6,749 nucleotides of DNA. Origin: an uncultured Collinsella sp. Its GTDB lineage: Bacteria > Actinomycetota > Coriobacteriia > Coriobacteriales > Coriobacteriaceae. The position numbers and the translations under genes are program-made. This document shows, one piece after another, positions 1 to 6,749 of the stretch (position 1 is the first letter of the stretch; every line of letters starts with the position of its first letter). The stretch is taken from assembly GCA_934668695.1 (NCBI GenBank), contig CAKUOD010000040.1, positions 1 through 6,749 of the forward strand, given 5' to 3'. Under the pieces are notes generated by a model. The model ran no database searches, had not been told where the DNA came from, and worked only from the letters and a program-made list of their open reading frames with translations.

Positions 1-97
1 AAGGCATTAGGTTGATCGCGAGTTCCGCACGAGCCGGAGAGCACTTAATGTGCTCTCCGTGCGAGCAGGACTGTCCGAGCAGGCAACCTAATGCCTT
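1..97. repeat. Nested imperfect palindrome, possible structured RNA or dispersed palindromic element
   Basis: The outer arms 1-14 (AAGGCATTAGGTTG) and 84-97 (CAACCTAATGCCTT) are perfect 14-bp reverse complements. Inside them, 35-44 (CGGAGAGCAC) pairs perfectly with 50-59 around a 5-nt loop, TTAAT. Weaker pairings can join the two: 21-25 with 68-72 (one G-T pair), and 26-30 with 59-63 if 31-35 bulges out. The octamer CGAGCAGG occurs twice in the 3' half (62-69 and 76-83). Neither strand shows a T-tract after a stem within the window, so a canonical intrinsic terminator is not shown, although the left end is cut by the window edge and the outer stem may extend further. It lies 36 bp beyond the stop of the hydrolase gene, so it could end that transcript, be a small RNA, or be a MITE-like or REP-like repeat. 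I do not recognise a known RNA family; the SRP RNA apical motif is absent. Confidence 0.6.
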
Positions 98-133
98 CCG
101 GGCAGCCACGGACCAACTTACTTCAAACCGCCG

Positions 134-1339
134 TTACGACAGCGCGATACCGCCGAGCCAGCCCCAACGCACGCCAGAGCCAGTACCATAAAAGCTAATG
201 AACGAATCAAGCGACTTAGACGTAATGGCACCCTCGTTGCTCATAACGATGCCGCCGCCAACGTAGATACCCACATGACCGTAGATAAGGCCCGGAGCAC
301 CCGTGCCGCTGTGCGAGGAATCGGCCACGATCATGCCCACCTGCAGCGCCGAGCGGTCGGAGCTATAGCACCAGGCGTTGAACATGTCACACGCGTTGCC
401 GCCAAAATAGCCCACGCCGGCATTGCGGAAGACGTTGGTAACCCAGGCAGCACACCAGCCCTGGCCGGGAGAAGGCGTCGAGTAGCACGCATTGACGACG
501 GCCTGCTGCTTGCCCGAACCGCCCGTCTGTTGCGGGATGCCGCCGGCATACGAGCCGCCACCCGAGCTCGAGCCACCCGAAGAAGAGCCCGTGTTCGCAG
601 AGGCCGCGGCTGCCGCAGCCGCCTTCCTAGCGGCCTCCTCAGCCTGGGCGGCAGCGAGGATCTCGGAATCGCGCTGAGCCATGAGCTCCTTGACGTCGTC
701 GGAAAGACCGTTCAGTACGGTCTGGACTTCTTGCTGCTTGGCCTGCATATCCTGCATCTGAGCCGTCTGCTGGTCCTTGAGTTTCTCCAGGTCGGCCTTT
801 TGTGATTCGAGCTCGGTCTTCTGTGCGTCGAGCTCGGCCTGAATCGTCTGGATGTCCTCGATGGCATCGCGGTCGCTCTTGTTGATCTTCTCAACGTAAT
901 GCGCGTTGGCGACGAGTTCCTCAAACGAGCCAGAGGCCAGCAGCAGCGACAGGATGTTCGTGCCGCCGGACTTGTAGCTGGCGGCCACGCGATCGGAAAG
1001 GTCGTTGCGCTTCTTCTTGAGCTCGGCCTTCTTTTCATCGATCTGGGCCTGCGTGTCGTCAATCTTGCCCTGGACATTCTCGATGTCGTTGAGGGTCCGG
1101 GCATTCTTGTTGGCCAGCGCCGCATACTCATTTGCGATGCTGTCGAGCTGGGCCTGAACCTCGTCGAGCTGGGCTTGGGCGGCATTCAGTTTATCGGTGG
1201 TTTCTTTGGAAGCCTCCGCCGCATGGGCGCGAGTGGGCAGGCCAAAAAGAACTGCCGCAGAAGCGGCGCCGAACAGGGCCTTGAGGGCAGTGCGGCGCGA
1301 GAGCTCCTGGGAAAGGATGGAATCGCTGTTTGGTGACAT
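134..1339 (-). CDS. Exported coiled-coil protein with C-terminal CHAP-like peptidoglycan hydrolase domain (PcsB/CwlO-like)
   Basis: This 401-residue protein probably cleaves peptidoglycan outside the membrane. Residues 14-20 (SRRTALK) match a twin-arginine motif, followed by a hydrophobic stretch (about 21-34) and an AHA-A cleavage site after residue 40. Residues about 45-235 are heptad-rich coiled coil, interrupted near 117-150 by a segment (AASYKSGG, then LLLASGSFEEL) typical of the PcsB/CwlO N-terminal region. An Ala-rich run (about 226-248) and a Ser/Gly linker (249-276) lead to the catalytic domain. There Cys296 in GWCAAWV and His355 in GHVGIYVGGG are the likely catalytic pair, with Asn368 or Glu369 as a possible third residue. 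Cys285, Cys317 and Cys324 could form disulfides. The ATG has GGAG (plus-strand 1345-1348) five bases upstream, and the stop is TAA. In known homologues the coiled coil controls the enzyme through FtsEX, but no ftsEX is visible here. NlpC/P60 rather than CHAP is the alternative fold assignment. Confidence 0.88.
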   Translation of the reverse strand: MSPNSDSILSQELSRRTALKALFGAASAAVLFGLPTRAHAAEASKETTDKLNAAQAQLDEVQAQLDSIANEYAALANKNARTLNDIENVQGKIDDTQAQIDEKKAELKKKRNDLSDRVAASYKSGGTNILSLLLASGSFEELVANAHYVEKINKSDRDAIEDIQTIQAELDAQKTELESQKADLEKLKDQQTAQMQDMQAKQQEVQTVLNGLSDDVKELMAQRDSEILAAAQAEEAARKAAAAAAASANTGSSSGGSSSGGGSYAGGIPQQTGGSGKQQAVVNACYSTPSPGQGWCAAWVTNVFRNAGVGYFGGNACDMFNAWCYSSDRSALQVGMIVADSSHSGTGAPGLIYGHVGIYVGGGIVMSNEGAITSKSLDSFISFYGTGSGVRWGWLGGIALS

Positions 1340-1400
1340 ATGTACTCCGTTACATGCTTATTTATATGTCGCTCAACTCATACATATTAGCGTACATATG
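1337..1400. repeat. 9-bp inverted repeat flanking the hydrolase leader
   Basis: CATATGTAC at 1337-1345 and GTACATATG at 1392-1400 are perfect reverse complements separated by 46 bp. The first arm contains the hydrolase start codon and touches its ribosome-binding site; the second lies in the promoter region. If the transcript starts upstream of 1400, the arms could pair in mRNA and hide the start codon. If it starts nearer the gene, they could instead be two protein-binding half-sites. Each arm includes the palindrome CATATG, so the match is partly self-generated and chance is possible in this A/T-rich stretch. Confidence 0.4.
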
Positions 1401-1411
1401 GCGCGTCCCAA
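1384..1411 (-). promoter_or_regulatory. Tentative sigma-70-type promoter for the hydrolase gene
   Basis: Read on the minus strand, TTGGGA (complement of 1406-1411) and TAATAT (complement of 1384-1389) are separated by 16 bp, each matching four of six consensus bases. Transcription would start near 1377 and give a leader of about 40 nt. An alternative -10, TATAAA (complement of 1361-1366), lies closer to the gene but has a poorer -35. The position is sensible but the motifs are weak. Confidence 0.35.
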
Positions 1412-1457
1412 CGATTTCCACGAACGGCAGGAAACTACAAGGTCGGCGGCTCGTAAG

Positions 1458-1484
1458 CAATTGTCAAATTTGAGGTAACAATTG
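1458..1484. promoter_or_regulatory. Clustered palindromes in the divergent promoter region, possible operator
   Basis: CAATTGT (1458-1464) and ACAATTG (1478-1484) form a perfect 7-bp inverted repeat with a 13-bp spacer. The spacer region holds a perfect 10-bp palindrome, TCAAATTTGA (1464-1473). This lies between the divergently transcribed hydrolase gene and galE, about 55-80 bp upstream of the galE -35 region, where an activator or shared regulator could bind. No regulator gene is nearby to assign it to, and A/T-rich sequence produces short palindromes easily. Confidence 0.35.
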
Positions 1485-1538
1485 AGCAAGCTCTTCTATG
1501 AGTACGTTAACATAATCCTCTGCTTTTCCTCAGCGCAC

Positions 1539-1567
1539 GATTTGGGCGTCCCCGCCTGCGCTATACT
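1539..1567 (+). promoter_or_regulatory. Probable galE promoter
   Basis: TATACT at 1562-1567 matches five of six bases of the -10 consensus. At a 17-bp spacing the -35 position is GATTTG (1539-1544), which is weak, and TTTGGG at 1541-1546 is the other choice. Transcription would start near 1574 and leave a leader of about 30 nt with a good ribosome-binding site. A weak -35 would fit dependence on an activator, but that is inference. Confidence 0.5.
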
Positions 1568-1594
1568 CCCCTCTAGAAGTGTTCCTGATTCGAT

Positions 1595-1599
1595 AGGAG
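1595..1599 (+). promoter_or_regulatory. Ribosome-binding site that fixes the galE start
   Basis: AGGAG lies five bases before the ATG at 1605. The same reading frame is open back to a TTG at 1482, but a start there would place the promoter -10 inside the coding region and would add about 41 residues absent from the GalE family. The ATG at 1605 is therefore preferred. Confidence 0.8.
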
Positions 1600-1604
1600 A
1601 CTAC

Positions 1605-2666
1605 ATGTCCAAAGCACTCGACCCCAAAGACACCTGCGTCCTCGTTACCGGTGGCGCCGGCTTTATCGGCTCGCACACCGTCGTTCAGCTGCTCGAGGGT
1701 GGCTACCAGGTCGTCATCGTCGATGATCTCTCCAACTCCAGCGCCGTCGCCGTCGACCGCGTCAAGACCATCGTGGGCGACGAGGCCGCCAAGAACCTCA
1801 CCTTCTACGAGGCCAACGTGCTCGACCGCGATGCGATGAACAAGATCTTCGATACCCATCAGATCGACCGCGTCATCCACTTTGCCGGCTTTAAGGCCGT
1901 CGGCGAGTCGGTGAGCAAGCCCGTCGAGTACTACCACAACAACATCGAGAACACCCTGGTGCTCATCGACGTCATGCGCAACCATGGCTGCAAGTCCATC
2001 ATCTTCTCGAGCTCCTCGACCGTCTACGGCGACCCGGACAACCCGCCCGTCACCGAGGAGGATCCCAAGAAGCCCGCAACCAACCCCTATGGCTGGACCA
2101 AGTGGATGATCGAGCAGATCCTTATGGACGTCCACGCCGCCGACCCCGAGTGGGACGTCGTGCTGCTCCGTTACTTCAACCCCATCGGCGCTCATCCGTC
2201 GGGCCTGATCGGCGAGGACCCCAAGGGGATCCCCAACAACCTGGTGCCCTATGTCGCCCAGGTCGCCGTGGGCAAGCTCGAGGCCGTTCAGGTCTTTGGC
2301 AACGACTACCCCACCCCCGACGGCACCGGCGTGCGCGACTACATCCACGTGTGCGATCTGGCCTCTGGTCACGTTGCCGCCCTTAACTGGATGAACGGCA
2401 AGACCGGCGTCGAGATCTTTAACCTGGGCACCGGCACCGGCACCTCGGTACTCGAGGTCGTCGCCGCCTTCTCCAAGGCTTGTGGCAAGGAGCTGCCCTA
2501 CGTGATCCGCGAGCGCCGCGCCGGCGACATCGCTGCCAACTGGTGCGATGCCTCCAAGGCCGAGCGCATGATGGGCTGGAAGGCCCAGTACGACATCGCG
2601 GACATGTGCCGCGATAGCTGGAACTGGCAGAGCCACAACCCCAACGGCTTCGCCGACGCCGAGTAG
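1605..2666 (+). CDS. galE: UDP-glucose 4-epimerase
   Basis: This 353-residue cytoplasmic enzyme interconverts UDP-galactose and UDP-glucose using bound NAD, which serves the Leloir pathway and supplies galactose for surface glycans. It is an extended short-chain dehydrogenase. The Rossmann motif GGAGFIG is at 16-22, HFAGFKAVGES at 92-102, and the catalytic serine is in FSSSSTVYG (Ser137 aligns with E. coli Ser124). The catalytic Tyr162 and Lys166 are in PYGWTK, and GVRDYIHVCDLA at 242-253 is a GalE hallmark. The length is slightly above the 338 residues of E. coli GalE because both ends are extended. In RAGDIAANWCDAS, Asn312 aligns with the E. coli Tyr299 gate that restricts the sugar pocket, so wider use of N-acetylated UDP-sugars is possible. 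It appears monocistronic, with its own promoter and a strong terminator 23 bp after the TAG stop. Confidence 0.96.
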   Translation: MSKALDPKDTCVLVTGGAGFIGSHTVVQLLEGGYQVVIVDDLSNSSAVAVDRVKTIVGDEAAKNLTFYEANVLDRDAMNKIFDTHQIDRVIHFAGFKAVGESVSKPVEYYHNNIENTLVLIDVMRNHGCKSIIFSSSSTVYGDPDNPPVTEEDPKKPATNPYGWTKWMIEQILMDVHAADPEWDVVLLRYFNPIGAHPSGLIGEDPKGIPNNLVPYVAQVAVGKLEAVQVFGNDYPTPDGTGVRDYIHVCDLASGHVAALNWMNGKTGVEIFNLGTGTGTSVLEVVAAFSKACGKELPYVIRERRAGDIAANWCDASKAERMMGWKAQYDIADMCRDSWNWQSHNPNGFADAE

Positions 2667-2688
2667 CAAAAACCTACATACCGTTCTT

Positions 2689-2722
2689 GCCCCGATCTCA
2701 CGTTGTGAGGTCGGGGCTTTTT
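2689..2722 (+). terminator. Strong intrinsic terminator after galE
   Basis: GCCCCGATCTCAC (2689-2701) pairs with GTGAGGTCGGGGC (2705-2717) over 13 bp with one G-U pair and a 3-nt loop, followed by TTTTT (2718-2722). It ends the galE transcript and separates it from malQ. Confidence 0.93.
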
Positions 2723-2771
2723 CATGGCATGTAGCCATTCGCCGAAAATCGACCAACTTTTTTATCTTGCC

Positions 2772-2801
2772 TGTACATGTTTAAACAACATGTTTTACAA
2801 T
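2772..2801 (+). promoter_or_regulatory. Probable malQ promoter
   Basis: TACAAT at 2796-2801 matches five of six -10 bases. TGTACA at 2772-2777, 18 bp upstream, matches four of six -35 bases. Transcription would start near 2808 and leave an unusually long leader of about 80 nt before the chosen malQ ATG. The presence of the galE terminator just upstream makes a promoter here necessary. Confidence 0.6.
2775..2793. promoter_or_regulatory. Operator-like dyad inside the malQ promoter
   Basis: ACATGTT (2775-2781) and AACATGT (2787-2793) are a perfect 7-bp inverted repeat with a 5-bp spacer. A second, overlapping 10-bp palindrome, TGTTTAAACA, occupies 2778-2787. The dyad covers the end of the -35 element and most of the spacer to the -10, a classic position for a repressor. 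It lacks the central CG usual for LacI/MalR-family operators, so I cannot name the regulator. Confidence 0.5.
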
Positions 2802-2823
2802 AGGCGTATCGAATCAGATCATC

Positions 2824-2835
2824 GGAGGCGGACTG
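2824..2835 (+). promoter_or_regulatory. Orphan ribosome-binding site in the malQ leader
   Basis: GGAGG at 2824-2828 is the best Shine-Dalgarno match upstream of malQ, yet no ATG, GTG or TTG follows at working distance. A CTG at 2833, four bases downstream, is in frame with malQ and the frame stays open to the ATG at 2887, which would add 18 residues. Family comparison argues against that longer protein. The site may be fortuitous or may take part in ribosome standby or leader control. Confidence 0.3.
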
Positions 2836-2886
2836 CATACCCATCGGCAGGCCGACCCCACAACAAGAAGGTTGGTGAGCGCATTC

Positions 2887-4392
2887 ATGGAGCGTGCAAG
2901 CGGCGTCCTCATGCCCGTCTCATCTCTGCCCGGACCATACGGAATCGGCGGCTTTGGCTGGAATGCCTACGACTTCGTCGATTTTCTCGCCTCGTGCAAA
3001 CAACATTACTGGCAGATTCTGCCCCTTACGACGACCAGCTATGGCGATTCGCCCTATCAGTCGTTCTCGGCCCGCGCAGGCAACCCCAACTTTATCGACT
3101 TTGCCGAGCTTATCGAGGCAGGATATCTGGAGCAGCGCGATATCGATGGCGTGTATCTGGGATCCGACCCCAGCAATGTCGACTACGGTGCTATCTTTGG
3201 CGGCCGCCGTCAGATTCTCGACCGCGCCGCCGAGCGCTTTGCTGCCGACAAGCCGGCCGATTTCGATGACTTTATCCAGGCCAACGAGGACTGGCTCATC
3301 CCCTACTGTGAGTTCATGACCGTCAAAGAGGAGTGCGGTCTCAAGGCGTTTTGGGAGTGGCCCGCGGAGCTCCGCACCCGCGGCGAGGCTTCCGCCAAGG
3401 TCTGCACCGACCATCCGGCGCGTATGCTCTACCACCAGATGACGCAGTACTTCTTCGATCGCCAGTGGAGCCGCCTCAAGGCCTATGCCAACGAGCGCGA
3501 CATTCTCATCATCGGCGACCTGCCCATCTATGTCTCGCGTGACTCCGTCGAGATGTGGGCGACACCCGAGCTCTTTAAGATCGACGCCGCCGGCAATCCC
3601 GTGAGCGTTGCCGGCACGCCGCCCGACCAGTTCTCGGCCACCGGCCAGTACTGGGGCAACCCCATCTACGACTGGGACGCCATGGAGTCCGACGGCTTCT
3701 CCTGGTGGGAGGGCCGCATTCGCGCCGCCCTCGACATGTACGACGTCATCCGCCTGGATCACTTCCGCGGCTTCGAGGCCTATTGGGAGGTGCCGTTCTC
3801 CTCGCCCGATTCGTCCTACGGTTCGTGGACGCAGGGTCCCGGCCTCAAGTTCTTCAAGACGCTCGAGGAAAAGCTCGGCACGCTGCCCATCATCGCCGAG
3901 GACCTGGGTTTCCTCACCCCCGGTGTCATCGACATGCGCGACAACTCGGGTTTCCCCGGCATGAAGATCCTGCAGTTTGCCTTTGAGGGCACCAACTCGT
4001 ACTACCTGCCGCATAACTACATCGCCAACACCGTCGCCTATGTGGGCACCCACGACAACGAGACGGCGCGCGGCTGGTTTGAGGGAACGGCCACCCCGCG
4101 TCAGCGCGAGCAGGCAGCCCTGTACACCCATCAGCAGGCCGGCGAACCCATGGCAGATGCACTCAATCGCACCATCGCCGCCAGCGTGAGCGACACGTGC
4201 ATCTACACCATGCAGGACCTGCTTAACCTGGGCAATGAGGCGCGCATCAACACCCCTGCCACCCTGGGCGGCAACTGGACCTGGCGCATGCTCGACGGCG
4301 CCATCACCCGCGAGCTCGAGCACAAACTCACCGACTGGACCGAGACCTACTTCCGCATCCCGTCGGAGGCCGAAATCGAGCTTCCTCAATAG
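2887..4392 (+). CDS. malQ: 4-alpha-glucanotransferase (amylomaltase, GH77)
   Basis: This 501-residue cytoplasmic enzyme moves alpha-1,4-glucan segments between maltodextrins, freeing glucose and making longer chains suited to phosphorolysis. The N-terminus (ASGVLMPVSSLPGPYGIG) is the family signature. The three catalytic acids are visible: nucleophile Asp291 in IRLDHFRGF, acid/base Glu338 in IAEDLG, and Asp390 in VGTHDNE, matching Asp293, Glu340 and Asp395 of Thermus amylomaltase. GTPPDQFSATGQYWGNP (243-259) is the 250s substrate loop. The length is normal for the short bacterial form, without the N-terminal extension of E. coli MalQ. The frame is open upstream to GTG 2875 and TTG 2872, but ATG 2887 gives the usual family start and has GGTGAG (2874-2879) seven bases upstream. 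The downstream partner is an alpha-glucan phosphorylase, separated by 129 bp containing a terminator. Confidence 0.96.
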   Translation: MERASGVLMPVSSLPGPYGIGGFGWNAYDFVDFLASCKQHYWQILPLTTTSYGDSPYQSFSARAGNPNFIDFAELIEAGYLEQRDIDGVYLGSDPSNVDYGAIFGGRRQILDRAAERFAADKPADFDDFIQANEDWLIPYCEFMTVKEECGLKAFWEWPAELRTRGEASAKVCTDHPARMLYHQMTQYFFDRQWSRLKAYANERDILIIGDLPIYVSRDSVEMWATPELFKIDAAGNPVSVAGTPPDQFSATGQYWGNPIYDWDAMESDGFSWWEGRIRAALDMYDVIRLDHFRGFEAYWEVPFSSPDSSYGSWTQGPGLKFFKTLEEKLGTLPIIAEDLGFLTPGVIDMRDNSGFPGMKILQFAFEGTNSYYLPHNYIANTVAYVGTHDNETARGWFEGTATPRQREQAALYTHQQAGEPMADALNRTIAASVSDTCIYTMQDLLNLGNEARINTPATLGGNWTWRMLDGAITRELEHKLTDWTETYFRIPSEAEIELPQ

Positions 4393-4440
4393 GAGCTACC
4401 GCGCCCGACCCCTCCCCACCGTGCGGACGCGCTTGCTTTT

Positions 4441-4482
4441 CCCGCGCGAGGCCACCCCAATCCCCTCGCGCGGGATTCTTTT
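4441..4482 (+). terminator. Intrinsic terminator between malQ and the phosphorylase gene
   Basis: CCCGCGCGAGG (4441-4451) pairs perfectly with CCTCGCGCGGG (4464-4474) around a 12-nt loop, followed by ATTCTTTT (4475-4482). The stem is very stable but the T-tract is interrupted, so read-through is possible. The remaining 39 bp to the next ATG contain no convincing promoter: CTGACA (4489-4494) resembles a -35, but its -10 position falls on the ribosome-binding site. The stretch 4393-4440 is C-rich and shows nothing else. Confidence 0.8.
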
Positions 4483-4521
4483 GAATTTCTGACATGTAGT
4501 CAACTCACCACAGGAGGAAAC

Positions 4522-6749
<2,228 letters not shown>

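Noticed and set aside
1..97. Interpretation of the palindrome as SRP RNA, integron attC site or ordinary terminator
   Set aside because: The SRP GGAA-tetraloop domain with its conserved AGCAG side is missing from the apex, the arms lack the RYYYAAC/GTTRRRY order of attC, and no T-tract follows either stem in the visible sequence.
1398..1478. 26-codon open frame on the plus strand starting MARPNDFHER
   Set aside because: There is no Shine-Dalgarno sequence before the ATG, it overlaps the divergent promoter region, and it has no recognisable feature beyond being charged.
1511..1516. CATAAT as a second galE -10 element
   Set aside because: No -35-like hexamer occurs at 15-19 bp spacing; TTGTCA at 1461-1466 is much too far away.
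1482..1604. TTG-initiated N-terminal extension of galE
   Set aside because: It includes the probable promoter -10, has no good ribosome-binding site at 1482, and adds residues not seen in GalE proteins, while ATG 1605 has AGGAG at ideal distance.
1530..2756. Long open frame on the minus strand (about 408 codons) covering galE
   Set aside because: It lies opposite a clearly functional galE, its product is a low-complexity Val/Gly/Asp/Ala-rich mix with no recognisable domain, and long antisense frames are expected where codon third positions are G/C.
2920..4389. Long open frame on the minus strand (about 489 codons) opposite malQ
   Set aside because: It is a mirror of malQ codon bias, with no family motif and no credible ribosome-binding site context. 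The same reasoning applies to 4990-6162 opposite the phosphorylase.

Overview
The window looks like chromosome of a GC-rich Gram-positive gut actinobacterium, most likely Collinsella or a close relative in Coriobacteriia. That placement is inferred from strong G/C preference at third codon positions, secreted-hydrolase architecture and gene content; no rRNA or other marker gene is present to confirm it. Four protein genes are supported. One is on the minus strand and three are on the plus strand, and all are ordinary chromosomal functions. I see no insertion sequence, CRISPR array, tRNA or rRNA.

Layout. Positions 1-97 form a strikingly nested imperfect palindrome of unknown role. Next, on the minus strand (134-1339), is an exported coiled-coil protein with a C-terminal CHAP-like cysteine peptidase domain, resembling the PcsB/CwlO type of peptidoglycan hydrolase but with a twin-arginine signal. 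A divergent intergenic region (1340-1604) carries promoters for both flanking genes, a 9-bp inverted repeat that overlaps the hydrolase start codon, and a cluster of small A/T-rich palindromes. On the plus strand follow galE (1605-2666, UDP-glucose 4-epimerase) with a strong terminator, malQ (2887-4392, GH77 4-alpha-glucanotransferase) with a promoter containing an operator-like dyad and with a terminator, and glgP/malP (4522 to the window end, GT35 alpha-glucan phosphorylase). The last gene lacks only its final residues.

How they work together. MalQ disproportionates maltodextrins and the phosphorylase converts the resulting longer chains to glucose-1-phosphate, as in the classical malPQ pair. 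GalE connects UDP-galactose and UDP-glucose and so links galactose use with cell-surface sugar precursors. Terminators after galE and after malQ argue for three separately adjustable transcripts rather than one tight operon. The hydrolase is divergently transcribed and probably unrelated in function beyond its possible role in cell-wall remodelling.

I found no clear new multi-gene system. The most interesting unexplained signals are the 1-97 palindrome, the dyad over the malQ promoter, the repeats in the divergent promoter region, and an orphan ribosome-binding site in the malQ leader.
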